A DNA stretch of 64,000 nt from Roseateles chitinivorans (lineage in GTDB: Bacteria > Pseudomonadota > Gammaproteobacteria > Burkholderiales > Burkholderiaceae_C), in the NCBI RefSeq assembly GCF_002761755.1, contig NZ_PEOG01000017.1, positions 34,074-98,073 on the forward strand, read 5' to 3'. The position numbers and the translations under genes were made by a program. This document shows, one piece after another, positions 1 through 10,992 of the stretch (its first letter is position 1; the number at the start of each line of letters is the position of its first letter). A model generated the notes under the pieces. That model worked only from the letters and a program-made list of their open reading frames with translations, was not told the origin of the DNA and did not search any database.

Positions 1-803
1 GGGCGCCAGCGCGGCACGAAGAAGCAGCCCGGCGCGCCGTCCGGCGTCTTGGCCACGACCAGGTGGGCGTCGCACATCGGCGCGGAGAAGAACCACTTGT
101 GCCCGGTGAGCCGGTACTCGCCGCCGCGGCCGCCGGCACCCACCGGCTCGGCGCGGGTCGTGTTGGCGCGCACGTCGGAGCCGCCCTGCTTCTCGGTCAT
201 GCCCATGCCCAGCCAGATCGAGCGCTTGTCCGCGATCGGCACGTCACGGCCGTCGTAGGCGGTGCTGAAGAGCTGATCGCGCAGCGCCGCCCACAACGCC
301 GGCTCACGTCGCAGGACCGGGATGCTGGCCTGGGTCATCGTCGCCGGGCACAGGGTGCCGGCCTCGATCTGCCCGTGCAGGTAGAAGCCGGCGGCCCAGG
401 CGGCCCAGCGGCCAGGGCGTTCGTCCCGGAACGGCATCGCGACGAGGTCCGCCTGCCGGTAGGCCGCGAGCAGCGCATGCCAGCCGCCGTCGAACTCGAC
501 GCGGTCGATGCGGCGACCGCGCTTGTCGAAGCTCTCCAGCGTCGGCGTCACCCGGTTGATGCGCTCGGCGATGGCCTGGGTCTCCGGACGACCCAGCCAG
601 GTCGCGTAGTCGGCCAGGCCGGGCAGGAAGGCGTCGGCGCCGGCGCGCGCGAGCGCCTCGCGCAGCGCCGGGTCGATCGCCAGCGGCGAGTGGCCGACCA
701 GTTCGTCGACCTGGTTGGTGACCGCGTGGGTGCGCCAGCCGGCGGCCGGCGCCTCCACGGTGGAGGCAGTGGGGTCGGTGGGGGTCGTGTCCATGGTCGA
801 CAT
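1..803 (-). CDS. AidB-like acyl-CoA dehydrogenase (5' part; C-terminus outside window)
   Basis: Acyl-CoA dehydrogenase family flavoenzyme, closest in pattern to the isovaleryl-CoA dehydrogenase/AidB subgroup linked in E. coli to the alkylation response. The visible 267 residues carry the family's all-helical N-terminal domain and the start of the beta domain. The segment GMGMTEKQGGSDVR followed by YRLTGHKWFFSAPMCDA is the flavin/substrate region typical of AidB. Start chosen at the ATG at 803 because AGGAGA lies about 8 bases upstream; a second in-frame ATG follows three codons later. The gene runs off the left edge, so the catalytic C-terminal half is not seen. Its upstream region holds a perfect 14-bp palindrome (949-962). 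It is transcribed away from the M4 peptidase gene. Family assignment is firm; the AidB subgroup and any role in alkylation stress are inferences. Confidence 0.88.
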   Translation of the reverse strand, partial: MSTMDTTPTDPTASTVEAPAAGWRTHAVTNQVDELVGHSPLAIDPALREALARAGADAFLPGLADYATWLGRPETQAIAERINRVTPTLESFDKRGRRIDRVEFDGGWHALLAAYRQADLVAMPFRDERPGRWAAWAAGFYLHGQIEAGTLCPATMTQASIPVLRREPALWAALRDQLFSTAYDGRDVPIADKRSIWLGMGMTEKQGGSDVRANTTRAEPVGAGGRGGEYRLTGHKWFFSAPMCDAHLVVAKTPDGAPGCFFVPRWR

Positions 804-3034
<2,231 letters not shown>

Positions 3035-3108
3035 TCCCCGCCTGAACCGACTCCGGCGCGCCGCCCTCCCGCGGCGCGCCGGCTTCGCCATTCCCGGAGA
3101 AACCATCC

Positions 3109-4719
3109 ATGCGTCAGTTCTTCATCCTCAGCGCGCTGTGCGTCGGCATGGCCGCGCTCAGCCCGGCCCATGCGGGCGAGAAAGTCTGGATCAGCCTCGG
3201 CGACGCCGCGCTGGCCCAGTTGCAGAAGCACCGTCCGGCCGCGCGCGCGGTCGCCAGCGTCCAGGCCGATGCCGCGCAGGACGGCTCGGCCCTGGCAGCC
3301 GCCAGCGCCTCCGCGTCCGCGCGGGCGGTGCGCAACGAAGGCCTCCATCTGGTCGAGGTCGACGAGGACGTGCTGGCCTCGCTGAGCCACTCGATCCACG
3401 AGGAGCTCAAGCGCTGCGGCGGCTACATGTACCACCCGACGCGCGAAGCGGGCCTGGCCTCGCTGCAGCGTCACAGCACACCGGTGGGTGCGCAGCGGCT
3501 GGCCGCGGCGCTGGTGGCCTCGCGCCCGAGCTACGTGATCGACCAGCAATCGGTCGTGACGCCGATCCTGTCCCAGATGCAGGCCAGCAATATCGGGCAG
3601 ACCATCGTCGACCTGTCCGCCAACACCAACCGCTACTACACCAGCAGCAGCGGCGTCGCCGCGTCGAACTGGCTGCGGCAGAAATGGACGACGCTGGCGG
3701 GTGGCCGCGCCGACATCACCGTCGAGCAGTTCAGCCATCCGAACTGGGCGCAGAAGTCGGTGATCGCGACGATCCAGGGCACCGACAACGGCAGCGAGGT
3801 CATCGTGATGGGCGCGCACCTGGACTCGATCAACCAGTCCGGCGGCTCGGGCGAGACCATGCGCGCGCCTGGCGCCGATGACGACGCCTCCGGCGTGGCC
3901 AGCCTGACCGAGGTGCTGCGGGCGCTGGTGCAGGCCAACTACAAGCCGCGCCGCACCCTCAAGTTCATGGCCTATGCGGCCGAGGAGGTCGGCCTGCGCG
4001 GCTCGCAGGAGATCGCCAACAGCTTCGCCGCGGCCAATGTCAACGTGGTGGGCGTGCTGCAGCTGGACATGACCAACTACAAGGGCGCGGCCAACGACAT
4101 CTACCTGTTCAGCGATTACACCGACAGCGCGCAGAACACCTTCCTGTCCAACCTGATCGCGACCTACCTGCCGACGCTGCGGGTGGGGACCGATCGCTGC
4201 GGCTACGCCTGCTCGGACCATGCGTCGTGGAATGCCAAGGGCTATTTCGCGAGCATGCCCTTCGAGGCCGGCATGAGCAGTTCCAACCCCTACATCCACA
4301 CCGCCAACGACACCTACGCCAACATGGGGAGCCAGGCCGACCATGCGCTGAAGTTCGCGCGCATGGCCGCGGCCTATGCGGTGGAGCTGGGCAGCGACGG
4401 GCCGGGCACGCCGCCGCCGGTGGACAAGACCGAGAACTTCAGCGGCAGCCTGACGCGCGGCCAGAGCCGGACCTTCGGACCGTTCAAGGTGGCCAGTGGC
4501 GGCGCGCTCGCAGCCAGCACCACCGGCACCGGCGACATCGACCTGTATGTGCGCAAGGGCGCGGCGCCGACGACCTCCACCTACACCTGCAAGTCGGACG
4601 GCTCGAGCTCGACCGAGGGGTGCAGCGTCACGATGACGGCCAACGGCGATGTCTACGTGCTGCTCTATGGCTACGCCGCCGGGAACTACCAGCTGAAGGT
4701 GACCTACCGGCCGCAGTGA
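3109..4719 (+). CDS. secreted M28 aminopeptidase (bacterial leucyl aminopeptidase type) with PPC domain
   Basis: Zinc aminopeptidase like the Vibrio/Aeromonas leucyl aminopeptidase, 536 aa. Signal peptide about residues 1-22 (ends SPAHA). The di-zinc site is complete: His237 in MGAHLDS, the Asp run at 257-259 in GADDDASG, the catalytic Glu pair 292-293 in AEEVGLRGS, the downstream Asp in QLDMTNY, and His397 in YIHTANDTY. The final 95 residues are a PPC domain (GTGDIDLYVRKGAAPTT) resembling that of the upstream M4 enzyme. Good ribosome-binding site (GGAGAAACC) before the ATG. Lies 74 bp after the M4 gene and may be co-transcribed. Likely role: trimming N-terminal residues from peptides released by the endopeptidase. 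Confidence 0.94.
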   Translation: MRQFFILSALCVGMAALSPAHAGEKVWISLGDAALAQLQKHRPAARAVASVQADAAQDGSALAAASASASARAVRNEGLHLVEVDEDVLASLSHSIHEELKRCGGYMYHPTREAGLASLQRHSTPVGAQRLAAALVASRPSYVIDQQSVVTPILSQMQASNIGQTIVDLSANTNRYYTSSSGVAASNWLRQKWTTLAGGRADITVEQFSHPNWAQKSVIATIQGTDNGSEVIVMGAHLDSINQSGGSGETMRAPGADDDASGVASLTEVLRALVQANYKPRRTLKFMAYAAEEVGLRGSQEIANSFAAANVNVVGVLQLDMTNYKGAANDIYLFSDYTDSAQNTFLSNLIATYLPTLRVGTDRCGYACSDHASWNAKGYFASMPFEAGMSSSNPYIHTANDTYANMGSQADHALKFARMAAAYAVELGSDGPGTPPPVDKTENFSGSLTRGQSRTFGPFKVASGGALAASTTGTGDIDLYVRKGAAPTTSTYTCKSDGSSSTEGCSVTMTANGDVYVLLYGYAAGNYQLKVTYRPQ

Positions 4720-4775
4720 GCCCGCAGCGAGCCTGCGGTGGTCCCGCCGGGATCGGGCGAGATCGCGGCACGCCG

Positions 4776-4807
4776 GGCCGGCCGGTGCGACTTTGCACCG
4801 GCCGGCC
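4776..4807 (+). terminator. perfect 13-bp stem-loop after the peptidase gene
   Basis: GGCCGGCCGGTGC pairs perfectly with GCACCGGCCGGCC around a 6-base loop, starting 56 bp after the M28 stop. It lacks a good U tract, so it could act as a weak or factor-dependent terminator, a 3' stability hairpin, or a structure ahead of the cold-shock gene. Confidence 0.5.
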
Positions 4808-4822
4808 GTCAGCCGCGCGTGC

Positions 4823-4828
4823 TAGAGT
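4823..4828 (+). promoter_or_regulatory. putative -10 element of the cold-shock gene
   Basis: TAGAGT in the context GCTAGAGTCC, 182 bp upstream of the csp start. The same CTAGA(A/G)TC-like string stands before other plus-strand genes in this window. If used, it gives a 5' leader of about 175 nt, similar to the long structured leaders of cspA-type mRNAs. No convincing -35 hexamer at standard spacing. Confidence 0.3.
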
Positions 4829-5010
4829 CCCGCGATAGATTCGCGCAAGGCCTTTCTTCAGAGGTCTTCTTCCGCAGCCCCCGTCGGTCCTTCCGGACCC
4901 TTCGCGCGGCCTGCCCAGCATCCCCCCGCTGACGGTTCTTGAGTGTTTCTGTCCCGGCGCGCGCCCGCGTGCCGGGTATTCCCATCCATCTTCTTCAAAA
5001 AGGAAACACC

Positions 5011-5223
5011 ATGACGACCAAGACCGGCACCGTGAAGTGGTTCAGCGACGACAAGGGCTTCGGCTTCATCACCCCGACCGACGGCTCCAAGGACCTGTTC
5101 GCCCATCACAGCGAGATCCAGAGCTCCGGCGGCTTCCGCACCCTCGCCGAAGGCGCGAAGGTCGAGTTCGAGCCGAAGGACGGCCCCAAGGGCCCGCAAG
5201 CCTCGAACATCCGCGTCGTCTGA
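5011..5223 (+). CDS. CspA-family cold-shock protein
   Basis: 70-aa single cold-shock domain protein, an RNA/ssDNA-binding OB fold that melts mRNA structure. RNP1 is KGFGFITP and RNP2 LFAHHSEI; both match the family, as does the length. The ATG at 5011 is preferred over an in-frame upstream GTG at 4939 because AAAAAGGA lies 7-8 bases before it and homologues begin at this point. Monocistronic; a hairpin follows immediately (5233-5253). Which Csp paralogue it is, and whether it is cold-induced, cannot be read from sequence. Confidence 0.96.
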   Translation: MTTKTGTVKWFSDDKGFGFITPTDGSKDLFAHHSEIQSSGGFRTLAEGAKVEFEPKDGPKGPQASNIRVV

Positions 5224-5232
5224 GCGGACCGC

Positions 5233-5253
5233 GCCGTCCTGCCTCAGGACGGC
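5233..5253. terminator. bidirectional hairpin between csp and the convergent kinase gene
   Basis: GCCGTCCTG-CCT-CAGGACGGC, a perfect 9-bp stem with a 3-base loop, extendable with GC pairs on both sides. It starts 10 bp after the csp stop and overlaps the last codons of the convergent receiver-kinase gene. Position suits a shared terminator, but neither side has a strong T run. Confidence 0.5.
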
Positions 5254-6356
5254 TGCGCGGGCAGCTCGATGCGGAACTCGGTGCCTGCGGCACCGGTCTC
5301 GACGACGATGCGCCCGCCGTGTGCCTCGACGATCACCCGGCACACGAAAAGTCCCAGACCCATGTTGCCGGCGGCCGGCGCCTGCGCCCCGCCGCGCACC
5401 AGCGGCTCGAACAGCCGCGCCCGGACCGCGTCCGGGATCGGCGCCCCTTCGTTGCGCACCGACAGGTGGCGCCACGCGCCCCTGGCCTCGGTGCGCACGA
5501 CGATGGGCCGCCCCACGGCGCCATGCTCCACCGCATTGCGCAGCAGATTGGCAATGACCCGCGCCAGGCGGTCGCCATCCCACCAACCCTCGTCCGGTGC
5601 CTCATGGACGGCATCGACGGTGATGCCGGGATAGGCGCCCCGCACCTCGTCGATCGCGGCCAAGGCCAGCGCGCCCAGGCGCTGTGGCGCCCGTCGCAGC
5701 AGCAACTCCGCGTCGAGCTGGCTGCGCGCGTAGTCCTGGATGTCGTCCAGCATGTGCGCCATGCGCCGGGCCGCGGCGGTGATCCGGGCGGCCATCTTCT
5801 GGGTCGTCGATGCCGCGACCGGCGCGCGTGCCAGCAGTTCGCTGCTCATGGCGATCGCGTCGAGCGGATTGCGCAGGTCGTGGCCGAGGATCGCGAGGAA
5901 CAGGTCGCGGGCCCGCTCCTCGTCGCGCCGCTTCTGCTCGAGCGCCTCGGACAAGGCCCGCAGCGTGTCGTGCTGGCGCAGCAGCGCGTGCAGGTTGGCG
6001 ACCAGCACCTCGTCGTCCACCGGTCGTGTCAGGTACGCATCCGCCCCGCCCTTCAGGCCACGGACCTGGTCGTCCTCGGCGATGTAGACGCCGGACACCA
6101 GCACGATGGGCACGGCCGCGCCGGACTCCAGCGCGCGGAGTTGGCGACAGACCTCATAGCCGCTGATGTCGGGCAGCAGGACGTCGAGGATGACCGCGTC
6201 CACGCCGGTTGCCTGCCGCAGCGCCTCGGTCCCGTCGGCGGCCTCGACGACGGCGAAGCCGGCCAGTTCCAGCCGACGCCGCAGCGCGTATCGATGCGCG
6301 CTGTCGTCATCGACGAGCAGGACGGTGCGTCCGCCCGTCGCTTGTGCTGCGTCCAT
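5244..6356 (-). CDS. receiver domain-histidine kinase fusion protein
   Basis: 370-aa cytosolic signalling protein with an N-terminal response-regulator receiver (about 10-125) joined to a HisKA/HATPase kinase core. The acidic pocket is DDD 16-18, the phospho-acceptor Asp58 (ILDVLLPD). The usual conserved Lys is replaced by Arg111 (YLTRPVDD). The H box is ILGHDLRNPLDA with His159; the N box (NLLRNAVEHG) and a GLGLFVCR glycine box complete the ATPase. No membrane segment or sensor domain, so input probably comes by phosphotransfer to the receiver. Start at 6356 is supported by GGGAGGA just upstream and by the beginning of the receiver fold. Convergent with csp; divergent from the small lysine-rich gene. 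Confidence 0.9.
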   Translation of the reverse strand: MDAAQATGGRTVLLVDDDSAHRYALRRRLELAGFAVVEAADGTEALRQATGVDAVILDVLLPDISGYEVCRQLRALESGAAVPIVLVSGVYIAEDDQVRGLKGGADAYLTRPVDDEVLVANLHALLRQHDTLRALSEALEQKRRDEERARDLFLAILGHDLRNPLDAIAMSSELLARAPVAASTTQKMAARITAAARRMAHMLDDIQDYARSQLDAELLLRRAPQRLGALALAAIDEVRGAYPGITVDAVHEAPDEGWWDGDRLARVIANLLRNAVEHGAVGRPIVVRTEARGAWRHLSVRNEGAPIPDAVRARLFEPLVRGGAQAPAAGNMGLGLFVCRVIVEAHGGRIVVETGAAGTEFRIELPAQPS

Positions 6357-6560
6357 CCCATCCTCCCTGACGGCGCCTGGACAGCCCGCGTCTGCGGGTC
6401 GCGCCGAGCGCAGAGGGTAACGCAAAGCGCTGACGCCACCGCGGCCCGCGCGGAAGCGCCATGGCGGTAGTAGAGTGCGCCGGTCGCCGCCGCACGACGC
6501 ACTCGGATGCGCGGCGACGATCGCAGAACGACAACGACCGCAGAAGAAGGAGCCCACGAC

Positions 6561-6707
6561 ATGCCAAAAGGCGAGCAACGCAACGACAAGGCCAACAAGA
6601 AGCCCAAGAAGGACACCGGCGCCCCCCGGGAGACGTCCTCCGACCGTCCGGTCGCGCCGGTCACGGCCGTGATGCCCAAGGGCAAGCTGAAGAACAAGGC
6701 GGGCTGA
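6561..6707 (+). CDS. 48-aa lysine-rich small protein
   Basis: Small basic protein beginning MPKGEQRNDKANKKPKK and ending KGKLKNKAG. It has a strong ribosome-binding site (AGAAGGAG) about 8 bases before the ATG and a TAGAGT -10-like hexamer at 6471-6476. Charged, low complexity, no membrane segment. I believe short proteins starting MPKG followed by a Lys/Pro-rich stretch recur in Burkholderiales, but no function is known to me. The composition would suit nucleic-acid or ribosome binding; that is a guess. Coding status rests on the SD, the promoter-like site and non-random composition. Confidence 0.7.
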   Translation: MPKGEQRNDKANKKPKKDTGAPRETSSDRPVAPVTAVMPKGKLKNKAG

Positions 6708-6861
6708 GCCCGGCCAAGGGCCGGCACCTTCGTTGGAGGACCCCGACGGCCCCATCGCTGCCCGCGCCGCGCGAGGGCCCGGGCGACCGGGCGACCGGGG
6801 GAGTCGGCGCCCCGTGCGCCGCATGTCGACATTCGCGGCTCACATCCGGAGCCGCGAACGA

Positions 6862-8133
6862 TCAATCCCGGCTCGACAGGAACGCGGCGGCGCCGTCGCC
6901 CGCAACGACGCCGCTGGCCATCGACGCGGTCAGCAGGTAGCCGCCGGTCGGCGCTTCCCAGTCGAGCATCTCGCCCGCGACGAACACGCCGGGACGGGAC
7001 TTCAGCATCAGCCGCTCGTCCAGTGATTCCAGCGTCACGCCGCCCGCGGTGCTGATCGCCTCGGCCACCGGGCGCGGCGCCACCAGGCGCAGCGGCAGCG
7101 CCTTCAGCGTGCGCGCGAGCGTCGCCGCGTCGGCATAGGCCTCCTTGGTCAACACCTCGTGCAGCAGGCCGGCCTTCAGGCCTTCGATGTTCAGCCGGCT
7201 CTTCAGGTGCGAGGACATCGAGCGCGATCCGCGCGGATGGGCGACCTGCTCCGCGACCCAGGCCGCGTCGCGGCCGGGCAGCAGGTCGAGGTGGACGAGC
7301 GCCTCGCCGTCCCGCACGATGCGCTCGCGCAGCAGCGCGGACGCGGCATAGACCAGCGAGCCTTCGATGCCGGACGCGGTCACCACGAACTCGCCCTGGC
7401 GCGAGAAGCGTCGGCCGTCCGGGCCCTCGGCGCTCAGCGCGACCGGCTTGACCGGCTGACCCGCGAAGCGGTCGACGAAGAACGGCGACCAGCCGGGCCC
7501 GGCGCCCTCGCGCGGCGCGCCGAGATCGAAGCCGCAGTTGGCCGCACGCAGCGGCGCCACGCCTGCGCCGGCCTGCGCCAGCAGCGGCACCCATTGACCG
7601 TCCGATCCCAGCTGCGGCCAGGAGGCGCCGCCCAGCGCGAGCACGACCGCATCGGCGGTCGCGGTCGACTCGCCGTCCGGCGAGCGCAGGCGCAGGCCGC
7701 CGGCCTCGTCCCAGCCGAGCCAGCGGTGTCGCATGTGGAAGCGCACGCCCTGCCCGCGCAGCCGCGAGAGCCAGGCGCGCAGCATCGGCGCGGCCTTCAG
7801 GTCCTTGGGGAAGACGCGCCCCGAGCTGCCGACGAAGGTCTCGACGCCGAGTGCCTGAGCCCAGGCCCGCAGCGCCTCGCCGTCGAAGCGGTCGAGCCAG
7901 GCGGCGACGTCGGCCTGGCGTTCGTAGTAACGGGTGTCGAAATCGGGCCGTGATTCCGAGTGGGTCAGGTTGAGACCGCCCTTGCCCGCGAGCAGGAACT
8001 TGCGTCCGACGGACGCCATGGCGTCGTAGAGGTCGACGGACATGCCGGCGCGCGCCAGGCGTTCCGCGGCCATCAGGCCGGCGGGGCCGCCGCCGATGAC
8101 GATGGCGCGGCGGGGAGAGGAAGTGTTGGGCAT
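6862..8133 (-). CDS. HI0933/BaiN-like FAD-dependent flavoprotein (PP_4765 subfamily)
   Basis: 423-aa flavoprotein of the HI0933/YhiN family. Rossmann dinucleotide site at the N-terminus (VIGGGPAGLMAAERLARAG, about residues 12-30), then the family signature SVGRKFLLAGKGGLNLTHSE and a C-terminal ATG-like motif GVFVAGEMLDWEAPTGGYLL that closes over FAD. Length matches the family. Members are generally uncharacterised oxidoreductases; BaiN is a bile-acid flavoprotein, but substrate cannot be carried over. It follows a sensor kinase gene on the same strand after 64 bp. No clear ribosome-binding site before the ATG at 8133. Confidence 0.9.
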   Translation of the reverse strand: MPNTSSPRRAIVIGGGPAGLMAAERLARAGMSVDLYDAMASVGRKFLLAGKGGLNLTHSESRPDFDTRYYERQADVAAWLDRFDGEALRAWAQALGVETFVGSSGRVFPKDLKAAPMLRAWLSRLRGQGVRFHMRHRWLGWDEAGGLRLRSPDGESTATADAVVLALGGASWPQLGSDGQWVPLLAQAGAGVAPLRAANCGFDLGAPREGAGPGWSPFFVDRFAGQPVKPVALSAEGPDGRRFSRQGEFVVTASGIEGSLVYAASALLRERIVRDGEALVHLDLLPGRDAAWVAEQVAHPRGSRSMSSHLKSRLNIEGLKAGLLHEVLTKEAYADAATLARTLKALPLRLVAPRPVAEAISTAGGVTLESLDERLMLKSRPGVFVAGEMLDWEAPTGGYLLTASMASGVVAGDGAAAFLSSRD

Positions 8134-8197
8134 GGTCGGGAGGGTACTGCGCAGGGCGCGCAGTGTGCCAGACCGCAGCGGTGCGGCGATGGGGCTG

Positions 8198-9922
8198 TCA
8201 GGCCGTGCCGGCCACCGCCGGCAGCTCCAGCGTGAACCGGGACCCGTGCCCGCTCTCGCTGTCGACCAGGATCCGTCCGCCCATCCGCTCCATCAGCTGC
8301 TTGCAGATGACCAGCCCGATGCCATGCCCGGGCTGCTCCTCGCGGCCGAGCCGGTTGAAGGGTTGGAAGAGCTGCGAGCGCTGCTCGACGCTCAGGCCGA
8401 TGCCGTTGTCTACCACCTCGATGCGGAAGCCGCGCGACTCCGCGCTGGCGTGCACCTGGACCCATCCGCCGCGCCGGTTGTACTTGATCGCGTTGGAGAT
8501 CAGGTTGTGCAGCACCTGCTCGAGCCGGATCGGATCGGCCTGGACCAGCGGCAGCGTGCTGTCCTCCTCCGGCGTCAGGCCGATCCGGAGGTCCACGCCC
8601 GCGGCCTGCGCCGCCGGCTGCGACAGTGCCACCACGCGCCGCAGCAGCGGCCCGGCCTGCAGGGGCAGCGACTGCACGGTCAGCGTGTTCGCCTCCGCCC
8701 GCGACAGCGTCATCATGTCCTCGATCAGCACCAGCAGGTGCTTGGCCGCCTCGTCGATGTGCCGGAGCCGCGCGCGCTGCGTCTCGTCCAGCGGCCGCTG
8801 CGGATCGTGCGCCAGCAGCTGGCTGAAGCCCAGCACCGCATTGAGCGGCGTGCGCAGCTCATGGCTCGCCTGGGACAGGAACTCGCTCTTGGTGCGGCTG
8901 GTCACCTCGGCCAGCTCGCGGGCCCGGTCCGCATCCTGCAGCCGCATGCGCTCGCCGAGTTCGCGCTGCAGCAGTTCGCCGCGCAGCCGCACCTGGCGCT
9001 GCAGCGCGCGGTTCCAGAGCAGCGCGAGGCCCAGGCCCAGCAGCACCAGCGCGAGCGCGATGCCCACGCCCCACAGCGCCCGGCGCTGCCAGCGCATCGC
9101 CGCGGTGTCCTGCGTGATCCAGCGGTCCGCGATCGCCTGCCGCTCGTCGTCGCCGATGCGCGTCAGCGCCTTGTCCAGGATGCGGCCCAGCATCGGCCAG
9201 TCGCGCCGGTAGCCGATGCCCAGCCCGTAGGCGAAGCCGATGTCCTCCACCACGCGCAGGTTGCCGATGCCGTCGCGCCGCATCAGGTAGGTCGCGCCGG
9301 CCAGGTCCATCACCGCCGCGCCGACCTCGCCGCCGGCCAGCCGGCGCAGCACGGTGCGATCGTCCACCTCCACCTGCAAGGGGTTGGTCGCGTAGCGGTC
9401 CCGCAGGAACTCCACCACCGCGTAACCGCGCGCCACCGCGACCGACTCGCCGGGCCGCAGCGGGTCGCCGCTCGTGCCGGCGCGCCGCAGCAGCACCGCC
9501 GGCACCGTGATGTAGGGGCGCGTGAAGCCGAAGCGCTGCGCCCGCTCGGGCGTCTCGCGCATCGACATCTGCAAGTCGAGCTCGCCGCTGGCGAGGTCGT
9601 CCAGGTTCTCGGCGAAGGTCTGCGGCGGCTGGAACTCGAAGCGCAGACCGGTCAGCTCCGACAGGCGCCGCGCATAGTCCAGCGACAGGCCGGTGATGCG
9701 CCCGTCCTCATCGACATAGGTGAAGGGACCATAGCTCGCCGAGCCCCCCACCCGCAGCACCGGATGCTGCGCCACCCAGGCGCGTTCCTCGGCGGTGAGC
9801 CAGTCGCGCGGATCGGCATGGCCCTGCCCCGCCAGCGCCAGCCACGCCGCAACCACCGCCGCCAGCAGGGGCAGCAGCCGCGGCAGCGCGGGCAGGCATC
9901 GGGGAAGGAAATGCGGGACCAC
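8198..9922 (-). CDS. sensor histidine kinase with periplasmic SBP_bac_3 domain
   Basis: 574-aa membrane sensor kinase of the EvgS/BvgS-like architecture without receiver or Hpt. A leader/TM (about 14-36) precedes one periplasmic solute-binding (SBP_bac_3, Venus-flytrap) domain at about 40-270, then a membrane helix 283-303, a short coiled linker and HisKA with His354 in SQASHELRTPLNA. The HATPase follows with an N box (NLISNAIKYN) and GHGIGLVICKQ. The start is a GTG at 9922 and is not strongly supported by an SD. No adjacent response regulator is visible, so its partner is elsewhere. The periplasmic domain suggests it senses a small molecule such as an amino or organic acid; ligand unknown. 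Confidence 0.92.
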   Translation of the reverse strand: MVPHFLPRCLPALPRLLPLLAAVVAAWLALAGQGHADPRDWLTAEERAWVAQHPVLRVGGSASYGPFTYVDEDGRITGLSLDYARRLSELTGLRFEFQPPQTFAENLDDLASGELDLQMSMRETPERAQRFGFTRPYITVPAVLLRRAGTSGDPLRPGESVAVARGYAVVEFLRDRYATNPLQVEVDDRTVLRRLAGGEVGAAVMDLAGATYLMRRDGIGNLRVVEDIGFAYGLGIGYRRDWPMLGRILDKALTRIGDDERQAIADRWITQDTAAMRWQRRALWGVGIALALVLLGLGLALLWNRALQRQVRLRGELLQRELGERMRLQDADRARELAEVTSRTKSEFLSQASHELRTPLNAVLGFSQLLAHDPQRPLDETQRARLRHIDEAAKHLLVLIEDMMTLSRAEANTLTVQSLPLQAGPLLRRVVALSQPAAQAAGVDLRIGLTPEEDSTLPLVQADPIRLEQVLHNLISNAIKYNRRGGWVQVHASAESRGFRIEVVDNGIGLSVEQRSQLFQPFNRLGREEQPGHGIGLVICKQLMERMGGRILVDSESGHGSRFTLELPAVAGTA

Positions 9923-10034
9923 GGGCGGATTGTGGGCCCGCCCCCTGCGCCGCAGGACCCCGGCGCTCCCGCATCCGGGGGTGGTACCTGTCAGAACTGC
10001 CAGGGCCGTCCGGACGATCGGCGGCCGGCCCGCC

Positions 10035-10928
10035 TCAGCCGCGCAGCGACTCCCGCAGCCGCGCGCCGATCTCCGGCTTGTCCTGGAACGGGTCGGTCGG
10101 GTTGCGCAGCTGCATCACGTCCTCCAGCCGCGTCTGCACGGCCTTGAGCGCCTGCGGGTGGCTGAAGATGTAGAAGCGCTCCTCGTCCATGGCCTCGAAC
10201 ACCATCCGCGCCACGTCCGCCGCCGTCAGCTTGCCGGCGCTGACCGCCTTGTCGGTCATCGCCTGCGAGATCAGCTGGCTGCGGGTGGGCTTGTCGGCGC
10301 CCAGTTCGCCCGGGCGGTTGCGATGACTCTGCGTGATGCCGGTCGGCACGAAGTACGGACACAGGACCGATGCCCGCACCTGGTCGGTCACCAGCGCGAG
10401 GTCCTGGTACAGCGTCTCGCTGAGCGACACCACCGCGTGCTTGGACACGTTGTAGACGCCCATGTTGGGCGGGTTCAGCATGCCGGCCATCGACGCGGTG
10501 TTGACGATGTGCCCCTGCCACGCCGGATCCTTGGCAGCGGCCGCCAGCATCATCGGGGTGAACAGGCGCACGCCGTGCACCACGCCCATCAGGTTGACGC
10601 CCAGGACCCATTCCCAGTCCGACAGCGCGTTCTCCCAGATCAGCCCGCCGGAGCCTACGCCGGCGTTGTTGAACACGAAGTTCGGCGCGCCGAAGCGCTC
10701 CTGCACCGCGGTGGCGAGCGCCTCCATCTGGTCCGCCTTCGCGACGTCCACGCGCCGCGCCAGCACCGGATGGGCCGCGAACTCGGCGGCCGCCTGGTCC
10801 AGCGCGTCCTGCTGCACATCGCACAGCACCAGGTTCATGCCGCGGGCGGCCGCCAGGCGCGCGACCTCGAGGCCGAAGCCCGAGCCCGCGCCGGTGATCA
10901 CCGCCGTCTTGCCTTGGTAGTCCTTCAT
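10035..10928 (-). CDS. short-chain dehydrogenase/reductase (SDR)
   Basis: 297-aa classical SDR. Cofactor motif TGAGSGFG at 12-19, NNAG at 87-90, catalytic Ser146, Tyr159 and Lys163 (YNVSK). Asp37 (LCDV) at the end of beta-2 favours NAD(H) over NADP(H). The extra length after the catalytic core is typical of SDRs annotated in lipid loci. AAGGAGA precedes the ATG. It stands downstream of the GST, GNAT and CurA-type genes on the same strand and may be the last member of that run. Substrate not deducible. Confidence 0.92.
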   Translation of the reverse strand: MKDYQGKTAVITGAGSGFGLEVARLAAARGMNLVLCDVQQDALDQAAAEFAAHPVLARRVDVAKADQMEALATAVQERFGAPNFVFNNAGVGSGGLIWENALSDWEWVLGVNLMGVVHGVRLFTPMMLAAAAKDPAWQGHIVNTASMAGMLNPPNMGVYNVSKHAVVSLSETLYQDLALVTDQVRASVLCPYFVPTGITQSHRNRPGELGADKPTRSQLISQAMTDKAVSAGKLTAADVARMVFEAMDEERFYIFSHPQALKAVQTRLEDVMQLRNPTDPFQDKPEIGARLRESLRG

Positions 10929-10992
10929 GCGCTTGTCTCCTTCGGGATGGTTGTGGGGCCGCCGCGCGGCGGCCGCGTCATGGGCCGACGGG

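Noticed and set aside
4939..5010. N-terminal extension of the cold-shock protein from an upstream GTG
   Set aside because: The extension has no family counterpart and the ATG at 5011 has a strong ribosome-binding site.
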